Source: Chloroflexota bacterium (lineage in GTDB: Bacteria > Chloroflexota > UBA6077 > JADZDV01). From it: a DNA stretch of 6,698 bases. Below the pieces are notes generated by a model. The model was not told the origin of the DNA. It did not search any database and saw only the letters and a list, made by a program, of their open reading frames with translations. Positions 1 through 5,640 of this stretch are shown here, piece after piece (the stretch's first letter is position 1; every line of letters begins with the position of its first letter). The stretch is from the NCBI GenBank assembly GCA_020850915.1, contig JADZDV010000285.1, positions 1-6,698 on the forward strand. Reading direction: 5' to 3'. The translations under genes and the position numbers were made by a program.

Positions 1-55
1 CGCGCTGCTCCGCGATCGTCAGCGGTCGCAAGCGCTCCCTCTGCATGGTTGCCAT
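1..55 (-). CDS. Start of a gene truncated by the window edge; possibly an IS630-family transposase/HTH protein
   Basis: Only the first 18 codons are present, reading MATMQRERLRPLTIAEQR on the minus strand; the rest lies left of the window. The ATG at 55-53 is chosen because an AGGAG Shine-Dalgarno (69-65) stands nine bases upstream. A second ATG at 46-44 is too far from it (18 bases). The pattern of basic residues followed by a 'PLT.aEQr' segment resembles, from memory, the N-terminus of IS630-type transposases and related helix-turn-helix proteins in high-GC environmental bacteria. Eighteen residues cannot prove this. The open frame and good ribosome binding site are seen; the family is a guess. 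It is in the same orientation as alkA but about 230 bases downstream of it, beyond a repeat block and a hairpin, so it is probably a separate transcription unit. Confidence 0.45.
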   Translation of the reverse strand, partial: MATMQRERLRPLTIAEQR

Positions 56-78
56 GACTCCGTGCTCCTACCATGCAG
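41..78. repeat. 9-bp perfect inverted repeat around the start of the left-edge gene
   Basis: CTGCATGGT (41-49) and ACCATGCAG (70-78) are exact reverse complements separated by 20 bases. On the minus-strand transcript the Shine-Dalgarno (69-65) and the start codon (55-53) both lie in the loop. The arm core CATGG (44-48) can instead pair with CCATG (52-56), so two mutually exclusive folds are possible. It could be an operator, a translation-control hairpin or part of a mobile-element end; the sequence does not decide. Confidence 0.55.
65..69 (-). promoter_or_regulatory. Shine-Dalgarno AGGAG for the left-edge gene
   Basis: The minus strand reads AGGAG here with a nine-base spacer to the ATG at 55-53. 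This decides that start over the ATG at 46-44. Confidence 0.5.
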
Positions 79-190
79 TATCGCTCCTTTTCGTCAATCT
101 CAGCCAAATGGAGCGTGACCCACTAGAAGACCGCCTGACCATCAACCTCCAGGGAGAGTGCTCTGATACGGTAGGGGGTCTGCGATCGCC

Positions 191-270
191 AGGGCAGGCA
201 CGGGGACCCAAAGGACGCAAGGGACTTAAGGGACGGAAGGGAGGGAAGGGACGGAAGGGCAGGCACGGGG
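191..270. repeat. Exact 15-bp direct repeat bracketing the nonamer array
   Basis: AGGGCAGGCACGGGG occurs at 191-205 and again at 256-270, identical over 15 bases. The copies start 65 bases apart and most of the AGGGACNNN tandem array lies between them. The arrangement fits slippage or unequal recombination within a repetitive spacer. It is non-coding as far as can be seen. Confidence 0.75.
202..264 (+). repeat. Tandem array of seven 9-bp AGGGACNNN units
   Basis: Seven nonamers sit in perfect 9-base register: 202-210 (GGGGACCCA), 211-219 (AAGGACGCA), 220-228 (AGGGACTTA), 229-237 (AGGGACGGA), 238-246 (AGGGAGGGA), 247-255 (AGGGACGGA) and 256-264 (AGGGCAGGC). The first six bases are conserved and the last three vary. 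The array lies in the spacer downstream of alkA. Read on the + strand it gives a Lys-Gly-X collagen-like peptide, which follows from the repeat and is not evidence of a gene. A related block lies at 6410-6454. Confidence 0.8.
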
Positions 271-280
271 GCCTGCGCCT
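256..280 (-). terminator. Hairpin after alkA, possible weak terminator
   Basis: Bases 256-264 pair with 271-280 to make nine base pairs with one bulged G (277) and a six-base loop (265-270). The hairpin begins six bases past the alkA stop codon. The transcript downstream is pyrimidine-rich (C/U mixed, from the nonamer array) and lacks a true U-run. It may therefore be a transcript-end or stabilising structure and not a classical intrinsic terminator. Confidence 0.4.
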
Positions 281-293
281 ACCGGTCACCGGT
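281..293. other. Small perfect dyad with the alkA stop codon as its loop
   Basis: ACCGG (281-285) and CCGGT (289-293) are reverse complements, and the three loop bases 286-288 are the alkA TGA stop read on the minus strand. The stem is only five base pairs, so it may be chance in GC-rich DNA. Confidence 0.4.
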
Positions 294-1236
294 TGACTCC
301 TCCTGTCTCGACGGGCAGACCGCGCAGCGAGAACCAGAGGTAGAAGGCGTAGTAGCTCCGCCAGCCGGTCAGGGGCTCCGCCAGGGCGCGTAGCTCCAGC
401 TCGGTCGGCTGCCGCTCCAGGGCGTGGACGCGCGCCGCGGCGACGCGCAGCCCCACGTCCGCGGCGGGGAGGGCGTCGCGATCGCCCAGCCCGCGCATCC
501 GGACGTACTCGGCCGTCCAGCGCCCCACACCGTGCAGGCCGACCAGCGCCTCGTGCGCCGCGGCCATCGGCTCGTGGCGCAGACTCTCCAGGTCAAAGGC
601 GCCGCTGGCCACCAGCCGCGCCGCTTCGACGACGTAGCGAGCCTTCTGCCGGCTGAACTGCAAGGGGCGGAGAGCTTCAAGATCGATGCCGGCCAGCCGC
701 TCCGGCCCGGGAAACGAGAGAAAGGTCTGGCCGTCGCGCTCGAGGGGCGTGCCGTACCTTTCAACCAGCCGGCGCTTCAGTCGGTAGGCGAAGTCGATGT
801 TGATCTGCTGGCCAAGGATGGCCCAGACGAGCGTCTCGAACGCCGTCGGCAGGACCATGGCCCGCAGACCGCGCAGGGCCGTGTAGAGGTCGCGGAAGCC
901 CGGCGTCCCGAGGGCCAGCGGCTCCAGCTCCGCGAGATCCTCGTCCACCCGGAAACAGCGCGCCACCAGCCTGGCCGCCTGATCGAGGCGCGCGCCATCC
1001 GTCTCTTCCAGCAGACGGACTTCGAGCGCTGGTGCAGCTGGCGAGCCGGCAGCGCGCACGTCGAGCACGCCGGGCCCGCCTGCCAGCTCCACGGCGCGGC
1101 GGTAGACGCCGTTCTCGACGACGACTTCCACCAGCTCCAGCGTCGAGCGCTGGAGGTACCTGAGCGCGAGGTCGAACCGGAACGGTGGACGGGGATGAAG
1201 GATCCGAACGGCATCGGTTGCTGCTGAGAGCTGCAT
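286..1236 (-). CDS. alkA: DNA-3-methyladenine glycosylase II (AlkA-type HhH-GPD)
   Basis: This 316-residue base-excision repair enzyme should cleave the N-glycosidic bond of alkylated purines such as 3-methyladenine, leaving an abasic site in cytoplasmic DNA. Residues about 15-110 match the AlkA N-terminal domain. Residues about 125-305 are the HhH-GPD fold, with LGQQI (141-145), the helix-hairpin-helix GLHGVGRWTAEYV (233-245) and the PAADVGL loop (257-263), whose Asp260 aligns with catalytic Asp238 of E. coli AlkA. The C-terminal WRSYYAFYLW (292-301) is also typical of the family. There is no Fe-S cysteine cluster and no OGG1-type catalytic lysine, which favours AlkA over Nth/MutY/OGG1. Length is slightly above E. 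coli AlkA (282). The only in-frame ATG near the family start is at 1236. No Shine-Dalgarno precedes it, but a TACTAT box sits six bases upstream, suggesting leaderless translation. It is divergent from the transporter operon. Whether it is alkylation-induced cannot be seen; no ada gene is present. Confidence 0.93.
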   Translation of the reverse strand: MQLSAATDAVRILHPRPPFRFDLALRYLQRSTLELVEVVVENGVYRRAVELAGGPGVLDVRAAGSPAAPALEVRLLEETDGARLDQAARLVARCFRVDEDLAELEPLALGTPGFRDLYTALRGLRAMVLPTAFETLVWAILGQQINIDFAYRLKRRLVERYGTPLERDGQTFLSFPGPERLAGIDLEALRPLQFSRQKARYVVEAARLVASGAFDLESLRHEPMAAAHEALVGLHGVGRWTAEYVRMRGLGDRDALPAADVGLRVAAARVHALERQPTELELRALAEPLTGWRSYYAFYLWFSLRGLPVETGGVNR

Positions 1237-1242
1237 GAGCAG

Positions 1243-1248
1243 ATAGTA
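1243..1248 (-). promoter_or_regulatory. Candidate -10 box (TACTAT) giving a leaderless alkA mRNA
   Basis: The minus strand reads TACTAT here, matching the TANNNT pattern. It ends six bases before the alkA ATG, the spacing expected when transcription starts at or next to the start codon. There is no Shine-Dalgarno, which fits. No good -35 hexamer is seen 16-18 bases upstream. Confidence 0.45.
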
Positions 1249-1250
1249 GC

Positions 1251-1262
1251 CGCCGCGCGGCG
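1251..1262. promoter_or_regulatory. 12-bp perfect palindrome next to the alkA -10 box
   Basis: CGCCGCGCGGCG is its own reverse complement and lies two bases upstream of the TACTAT box, where a repressor would block alkA transcription. It is built only of G and C in a GC-rich genome, so chance is a real alternative. Confidence 0.3.
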
Positions 1263-1312
1263 AATCACTAGGCCCGCACGGCCGATGATGCTACGCTGTA
1301 AACAGAGCGTGT

Positions 1313-1329
1313 CCCGTCAGGCTGGCGGG
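1313..1329 (+). other. Leader hairpin upstream of the binding-protein gene
   Basis: Bases 1313-1319 (CCCGTCA) pair with 1323-1329 (TGGCGGG), giving seven pairs including one G-U and a three-base loop. It lies 66 bases before the GTG start, so it would be in the operon's 5' leader if transcription begins further upstream. It has no U-run and no recognised riboswitch features. No convincing -35/-10 pair for the operon was found in 1237-1395. Confidence 0.35.
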
Positions 1330-1380
1330 TTGAGGCCGTGTGCCCCCGTGCGTCCGACGGTAGCTGACCCCATCCGAGAA

Positions 1381-1386
1381 GAGAGG
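1381..1386 (+). promoter_or_regulatory. Shine-Dalgarno GAGAGG fixing the GTG start of the binding protein
   Basis: GAGAGG, within a longer purine run from about 1376, has a nine-base spacer to the GTG at 1396. It supports that start over the in-frame ATGs at 1285 and 1288. Confidence 0.6.
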
Positions 1387-1395
1387 CATCCGCAC

Positions 1396-2691
1396 GTGAA
1401 CATACGTTTTCTGGGACCGATCATCGCGCTGACGTTCGTCGTCGCGGCCTGCAGCCCCAGCTCAGGGCCCGCGGCACCGACCGCCACGAGCGTGCCCGCA
1501 ACCGCGGCCAAGCCCGCAGCGACGGCGCCCGCGGCCGCCCCGGCCGCCCCGGCCGCCTCGCCCGCCGCCTCCCCCGCTGCCCCGGCTCCACCGGCTGCCT
1601 CGCCTGCCGTAGCCGGCTCGGCGGCGAAGCCGTCCGCGAACCTGACCGGCGAAATCCCGCTCGGCGCGATCTGGTCGCTGACCGGCGGCGCCGCTGTCTA
1701 CGGCGCGGTCCAGAAGAACGCCACCGAGATGGCGGTGGACGAGATCAACAAGTCGGGTACGCTAGGCGCCGCCAAGATCAAGCTCATCACCGAGGACGAC
1801 CGCTCCGTGAAGGAGGGCGCTATCCCGGCGATGGAGAAGCTGACCGGCCAGGACAAGGTCGTCGTGGTGCTCGGGCCAACCCTTTCGAACTCCGCCAAGG
1901 CGGCGGACCCGGTGGCCCAGGATCGCAAGGTTGTCGTCGTGGCCGTCTCCAACACGGCGGACGGCATCGTGGAGATGGGCGACTACGTGTTCCGAGTGAG
2001 CCTACCAGAGAGCGCGGTCGTGCCAAACACCGTCTCGGTGACGAAGAACAAGATCGGCTACACGAAAGTGGCCGTAATGTACGGCGACGACGACGCCTTC
2101 ACCAAGGCCGGTTACGACGTCTTCAAATCGTCGCTGGAGAAGAACAGCGTCCAGATCCTGACGACCGAGACGTTCAAGAAGGGCGACACAGACTTCTCCG
2201 CGCAGCTCACGAAGATCAAGGCCCAGGGCCCGCAGGCGCTGATCGTCTCGGCGCTGGCGGAGGAAGCGGCCGGAATCATGGTCCAGGCGCGCCAGCTCGG
2301 GATCACCGTGCCGATCATCGGCGGCAACGGCTTCAACTCGCCCCAGCTCGCCAAGCTGGCGGGACCGGCCGCGGAGGGCGCGATCTCCGGCGCGGCCTGG
2401 TTCATCAGCGCGGACGCACCGGGCAACGCGGCGTTCGTGAAGGCATATCGAGAGCGTTACAATTCAGACCCCGACCAGTTCGCTGCGCAGGCGTACGCGG
2501 GGACCAACCTGATCGTGACGGCGATCAGGAATGCGGGCGCTACAGACTCGAAGTCCATCCGGGACGCTCTCGCCAAGCTCAAAGACCAGGACACCGTCCT
2601 GGGCAAGTTCTCCTTCAGCGACCAGCGCGACGCCATCCACACCCCGGTCGTCCAGGTGGTGAAGAATGGCAAATTCGAGTTGTACAAGTAA
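1396..2691 (+). CDS. Branched-chain amino acid-type ABC transporter substrate-binding lipoprotein (LivK/LivJ-like)
   Basis: This 431-residue extracytoplasmic receptor captures ligand and passes it to LivH-LivM. It belongs to the type I periplasmic-binding fold of the LIV/HAAT family (Peripla_BP_6-like). The GTG at 1396 is chosen because a Shine-Dalgarno precedes it and because it starts a compact lipoprotein signal: VNIR, a hydrophobic core, then lipobox VAAC with lipidated Cys19. In-frame ATGs at 1285/1288 would add 37 residues that spoil the signal. Residues about 20-84 are an Ala/Pro/Ser/Thr-rich tether. The binding domain runs from about 85 to 431, with SLTGG (94-98) at the expected ligand loop, the motif GPTLSNSAKAADP in the first lobe, and GYDVFKSSLEKN plus FKKGDTDFSAQLTKIK in the second, all typical of the family. 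The ligand is not determined: Leu/Ile/Val is the default, but other amino acids, amides or urea are possible. It is first in the operon, with a 120-base gap to livH containing a hairpin that may favour its higher expression. Confidence 0.92.
   Translation: MNIRFLGPIIALTFVVAACSPSSGPAAPTATSVPATAAKPAATAPAAAPAAPAASPAASPAAPAPPAASPAVAGSAAKPSANLTGEIPLGAIWSLTGGAAVYGAVQKNATEMAVDEINKSGTLGAAKIKLITEDDRSVKEGAIPAMEKLTGQDKVVVVLGPTLSNSAKAADPVAQDRKVVVVAVSNTADGIVEMGDYVFRVSLPESAVVPNTVSVTKNKIGYTKVAVMYGDDDAFTKAGYDVFKSSLEKNSVQILTTETFKKGDTDFSAQLTKIKAQGPQALIVSALAEEAAGIMVQARQLGITVPIIGGNGFNSPQLAKLAGPAAEGAISGAAWFISADAPGNAAFVKAYRERYNSDPDQFAAQAYAGTNLIVTAIRNAGATDSKSIRDALAKLKDQDTVLGKFSFSDQRDAIHTPVVQVVKNGKFELYK
1531..1557 (+). 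repeat. Three 9-bp units encoding (A/P)AA in the lipoprotein tether
   Basis: GCGGCCGCC, CCGGCCGCC and CCGGCCGCC follow each other in frame, and degenerate relatives continue to about 1620. Each unit encodes one (A/P)-A-A tripeptide of the flexible linker. The array could vary in copy number by slippage and so alter tether length. Confidence 0.65.
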
Positions 2692-2692
2692 A

Positions 2693-2726
2693 CTTGGGAG
2701 GCCGGCCCACGAGCCGCCCGCCCAGG
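2693..2726 (+). other. Hairpin just after the binding-protein gene, likely mRNA processing or stabilising element
   Basis: Starting two bases past the TAA stop, 2693-2698 pairs with 2721-2726, 2700-2701 with 2718-2719, and 2703-2706 with 2713-2716. That makes 12 pairs (one G-U) with two single-base mismatches and a six-base loop (2707-2712). No U-run follows, so it is not a classical terminator. Its position between a binding-protein gene and its permease genes matches where importer operons often carry structures that protect the upstream mRNA, so that the receptor is made in excess; that role is inferred. Confidence 0.5.
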
Positions 2727-2811
2727 GAAGCGTTGACCTGGCGCCGCGCCCTGACGTCGAGCGCGCGGGATTCCAGGCGTCCCATCCTGCGCTGGAGACA
2801 GGGCCGCTCGG

Positions 2812-3867
2812 ATGGAGCAGCTACCGCAGCAGTTGATGAACGGGATCTGGCAGGGCGCGGCCCTGGCACTGTTCGCTATGGGCTACACTCTGGTGTTCGG
2901 CTCGCTGGACATCGTCAACCTGGCCCATGGCGCGACCTACATGTGGGGCGCCTTCATCGGTTTCGTGGCCGTGACGCGCCTGGGGCTGCCTCTGTGGGTG
3001 GCGATTCCCCCGGCGATGCTGGGCGCGGGCGTCATCGCCATCCTGCTGGACCGGCTGGCGTTCAAGCCGCTGCGGAGCCTGACCGTCGGCGGACTGGTGC
3101 TCTGGGGCGGCTTCCTGGTGTTCCTGCTGGGCGTGGTGGGGCACTGGGACAATACGATCAAGACAGGGATCGCCGTCGTTGGGGCGCTCGTGATGGCGCT
3201 GGGGCTGCTGCTGGACTACCGCGCGGCCAGCCCGTTGCGCCAGCGCGCGGTGCCGCCGCTGGCGCCGATGATCGCCTCCATCGGCGCGTCGATCGTCATG
3301 ATCAGCGTGGCGCAGGGCGTCTTCGGCGCACAGGTCTCGCGCTTCCCGCCGCGGCTCTTCCCCACCGCGCCGTTTAGCCTGCCTGGTGACACCGTGATCG
3401 CGCCGATCCAGGTCCTGGTGCTGGCGCTCTCGCTGCTGCTGATCGTGGCGCTCCGCCAGCTCATCACGAAATCGCGCGCCGGGCGGGCGATCCGGGCCAT
3501 CGCCTGGAGCGAGCGGACCGCGCGACTGCTGGGGATCAACGTAGACCTCGTCATCGCCCAGACGTTCCTCCTGGCCGGGGCGCTGGCCGGGGCCGCCGGG
3601 GTGCTGCTCGGGCTGGCGTTCAATCGTCTCGAGCCGGTGATGGGCAACGAGGTGGAGCTGGCCGGGCTGACGGTCATCATCGTGGGCGGCATGGGCAGCA
3701 TCGGCGGCGCGGCGCTGGCGGCCTTCCTGGTCGGCATGATCCGCGTCCTCAGTGTGGCGTACTTTGACAGCAGCTTCCGGGACGCCTTCGTCTTCGGGCT
3801 GTTGATCCTGATGCTCCTGGCGCGGCCGTCCGGGCTGCTTGGCCGGGGTCGGGTCGTGCGCGCCTGA
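2812..3867 (+). CDS. livH: Branched-chain amino acid ABC transporter permease LivH
   Basis: This 351-residue inner-membrane protein should form the translocation channel with LivM. The N-terminal GAALALFAMGYTLVFG (15-30) and DIVNLAHGATYMWGAF (33-48) match the LivH signature. The EAA-like coupling loop is at about 223-244 (AGRAIRAIAWSERTARLLGINV), followed by the Gly/Ala-rich helix AGALAGAAGVLLGL (255-268), the GLTVIIVGGMGSIGG segment (285-299) and the C-terminal RPSGLLGR (338-345). LivH proteins are usually about 290-310 residues. The excess maps to about 89-145, between FKPLRS and RAVPPLAPMIASIG, where two extra hydrophobic helices (about 93-110 and 118-134) appear. The ATG at 2812 has an AGGG eight bases upstream. 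The stop is one base from the livM start, so translation is probably coupled. The gap to the binding-protein gene is 120 bases with no convincing promoter. Confidence 0.93.
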   Translation: MEQLPQQLMNGIWQGAALALFAMGYTLVFGSLDIVNLAHGATYMWGAFIGFVAVTRLGLPLWVAIPPAMLGAGVIAILLDRLAFKPLRSLTVGGLVLWGGFLVFLLGVVGHWDNTIKTGIAVVGALVMALGLLLDYRAASPLRQRAVPPLAPMIASIGASIVMISVAQGVFGAQVSRFPPRLFPTAPFSLPGDTVIAPIQVLVLALSLLLIVALRQLITKSRAGRAIRAIAWSERTARLLGINVDLVIAQTFLLAGALAGAAGVLLGLAFNRLEPVMGNEVELAGLTVIIVGGMGSIGGAALAAFLVGMIRVLSVAYFDSSFRDAFVFGLLILMLLARPSGLLGRGRVVRA

Positions 3868-3868
3868 G

Positions 3869-4822
3869 ATGAGCGACTTCCTCGCCAACAACGCCGCCAC
3901 GATCAACTTCATCCTCATCAACATGGCGCTCGGCCTGAGCATCTACCTGACGCTCTCGATCGGCCTGCTGTCCGTGGCGAACGCGGGCTTCATGGCGATC
4001 GGCGCCTACACCGCGGCGGTCGTAGCGACCCAGACCAGCCTGCCGCTCGCCGTGAGCTTCGTCCTGGGGATGGTCCTGGCGGCGCTGGTGGCGTTGCCGC
4101 TGGGGCTGCTGGTGCTGCGCCTGCGGGATGTCTACCTGGCGATCGCGACGGTGGGGTTCGGTCAGATCGTCACAATCATCTTCCTGAACGGCGACAAGGT
4201 GGTGCGGGCGCTGACCGGGGACGGGCAGCGTACGGTGTTCAACGGCGCCGAGGGGATCACGCTGGCCTACAGCAGCCCGCGGCTGATCCTGGGCCTGCCC
4301 GTGACAACCTGGCCGCTGATCCTGTACCTCCTGGCGCTGGTGTACCTGCTGGCCACCCTGCACGGCTCGCACTTCGGTCGGATGCTGGCTTCGATCCGGC
4401 TGGACGAGTCCGCGGCCTCGACGCTGGGCATCAATGTGCTCAAGTACCGGCTCATCTCGTTCATACTGGGCGCGGCGATCGCGGCCGGGGCCGGAGCGCT
4501 CAGCACGCCGATCGTGCGGGTGGTCGATCCGCGCGGCTACACCTTCAGCCGAGCGGTGGAGATCCTGGCGTACGCGGTGCTGGGCGGGATGACCCACTGG
4601 GTCGGGCCGATCGTGGGCGCACTGCTGCTCACGGCGCTGCCGGAGGTGCTGCGCTTCCTGCGCGACCAGCGCGAGGTGGTCAACGGCGTCATCATCATGC
4701 TGGCGATCATCTACCTGCCGCGCGGCCTGGCCGATCCGCGCTTCTGGTCGAGCTGGCGGCGCAGGAGGGCCGCACCGGAGCCGACGACGGACGAGACGAG
4801 GGAGCCGGTGCGTGCACCCTGA
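3869..4822 (+). CDS. livM: Branched-chain amino acid ABC transporter permease LivM
   Basis: This 317-residue polytopic inner-membrane protein is the second half of the permease. LTLSIGLLSVANAGFMAIGAY (28-47) is the family's N-terminal region. DVYLAIATVGFGQIV (87-101) is the highly conserved LivM block. The cytoplasmic EAA-like loop is GRMLASIRLDESAASTLGINV (170-190), which docks on the ATPases. AIAAGAGALSTPIVRVVDP (203-221) and GGMTHWVGPIVGALLLTALPE (239-259) complete the pattern. The last 25 or so residues are a charged cytoplasmic tail (RRRR, then Asp/Glu/Pro-rich). The ATG at 3869 is chosen because it follows the livH stop by one base and matches the family's start; an in-frame ATG at 3839 would overlap livH by 29 bases and add an unhelpful leader. 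Only a weak G-rich Shine-Dalgarno is visible inside the end of livH, consistent with translational coupling. Confidence 0.93.
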   Translation: MSDFLANNAATINFILINMALGLSIYLTLSIGLLSVANAGFMAIGAYTAAVVATQTSLPLAVSFVLGMVLAALVALPLGLLVLRLRDVYLAIATVGFGQIVTIIFLNGDKVVRALTGDGQRTVFNGAEGITLAYSSPRLILGLPVTTWPLILYLLALVYLLATLHGSHFGRMLASIRLDESAASTLGINVLKYRLISFILGAAIAAGAGALSTPIVRVVDPRGYTFSRAVEILAYAVLGGMTHWVGPIVGALLLTALPEVLRFLRDQREVVNGVIIMLAIIYLPRGLADPRFWSSWRRRRAAPEPTTDETREPVRAP

Positions 4823-4843
4823 CTCGTGTGACCACGGCTGGCC

Positions 4844-5635
4844 GTGAACGACGAGCGCTCTGGCCGATCGTCCGCCCTGCTCCGGGTGGAGCGGGTCGGT
4901 CGCTTGTTCGGCGGCGTGACCGCCCTGACGGACGTCTCGTTCGAGGTAGCCGAGGGGAGCGTCCGCGGGTTGATCGGGCCGAACGGGGCTGGCAAGACGA
5001 CGCTGATCAACATCGTCAGCGGCCTAACCCCACCCTCCAGCGGCCAGGTGGTCCTCGATGGCGAGACCATCTCCGGCCTGGCGCCCCACCGCGTCGCGGC
5101 GCTCGGCGTGGGACGGACCTTCCAGAACATTCGGCTGTTCAACGACCTCTCCGTGCTGGACAACGTGATGGTGGGACACCACTTGCAGCGGCGCGGCACC
5201 CTTCTGGAGACCCTGCTGCGCCTGCCCCGCGCCCGTCGCGAGGAGCGAGAGACCCGCGAAGCCGCGTTCGGGCTGCTGCGCCGGCTCGGTATGGCGAAGC
5301 TGGCGTCGTTGGAGGCCGGCTCGTTGTCGTACGGCGATCAGCGGCGGGTAGAGATCGCGCGGGCGCTGGCGCTCGAGCCGCGCGTGCTGCTGCTTGACGA
5401 GCCAGCGGCCGGGATGCACCACGGCGAGACGGCCGAGCTGGCGGAGTTCCTGCGGGAGCTACGGGCCGACGGGCTGACCCTGCTGGTAATCGAGCACGAC
5501 ATGGAGCTGATCATGGGGCTGAGCGACCGGGTGGTGGTCCTTAACTTCGGCCAGAAGATCGCCGACGGGACGCCCAGCGAGGTGCGCGACGACCCACGGG
5601 TGATCGAGGCGTACCTTGGGGTCGAGGTGGCCTGA
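4844..5635 (+). CDS. livG: Branched-chain amino acid ABC transporter ATP-binding protein LivG
   Basis: This 263-residue cytoplasmic ATPase subunit pairs with LivF to power import. All core motifs are intact: Walker A GPNGAGKTT (45-53), Q-loop Gln94 in GRTFQNIRLF (a LivG hallmark), signature LSYGDQRR (161-168), Walker B VLLLDEP (181-187) followed by AAGM, and switch His218 in VIEHDM. The signature has Tyr-Gly in place of the common Gly-Gly, as is normal for LivG. The C-terminal DDPRVIEAYLG (249-259) is the family's usual tail. The start is the GTG at 4844. A stop at 4829-4831 closes the frame upstream and no ATG lies between, so the start can only be this GTG or a later codon such as the GTG for residue 15. 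The Shine-Dalgarno is poor. It lies 21 bases after livM and 5 bases before livF. Confidence 0.94.
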   Translation: MNDERSGRSSALLRVERVGRLFGGVTALTDVSFEVAEGSVRGLIGPNGAGKTTLINIVSGLTPPSSGQVVLDGETISGLAPHRVAALGVGRTFQNIRLFNDLSVLDNVMVGHHLQRRGTLLETLLRLPRARREERETREAAFGLLRRLGMAKLASLEAGSLSYGDQRRVEIARALALEPRVLLLDEPAAGMHHGETAELAEFLRELRADGLTLLVIEHDMELIMGLSDRVVVLNFGQKIADGTPSEVRDDPRVIEAYLGVEVA

Positions 5636-5640
5636 GCGAG

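Noticed and set aside
92..97. TTGACG (minus strand) as a -35 box for the left-edge gene
   Set aside because: The expected -10 position reads ATGGTA or TGGTAG, too weak to call a promoter.
68..289. Minus-strand 73-residue Pro/Arg-rich frame after alkA
   Set aside because: Its composition is the repeat array read on the other strand; no family and no initiation signal.
45..296. Plus-strand 83-residue frame with a collagen-like Gly-Lys-X run
   Set aside because: The Lys-Gly-X pattern is fully explained by the 9-bp repeats; there is no ribosome binding site, and the frame overlaps the alkA stop.
424..1227. Plus-strand 267-residue frame antisense to alkA
   Set aside because: It is open only because the GC-rich third positions of alkA avoid stops; the alkA frame has clear domain motifs.
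1293..1310. ACGCT/AGCGT inverted repeat in the divergent promoter region
   Set aside because: Only five base pairs with an eight-base loop; too short to distinguish from chance and not aligned with any promoter box.
1285..1395. Upstream ATG extension of the binding protein
   Set aside because: It adds 37 residues ahead of a compact lipoprotein signal; the GTG at 1396 has a well-spaced Shine-Dalgarno.
2733..2738. TTGACC as a -35 box for a separate livH promoter
   Set aside because: No AT-containing -10 lies 16-18 bases downstream.
2694..3377. Plus-strand frame overlapping the start of livH
   Set aside because: Its product is Arg/Gly-rich without homology; livH in the other frame has the full family signature.
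2821..3942. Long minus-strand frame antisense to livH
   Set aside because: Gln/His/Arg-rich shadow typical of GC-biased codon use; no recognisable domain.
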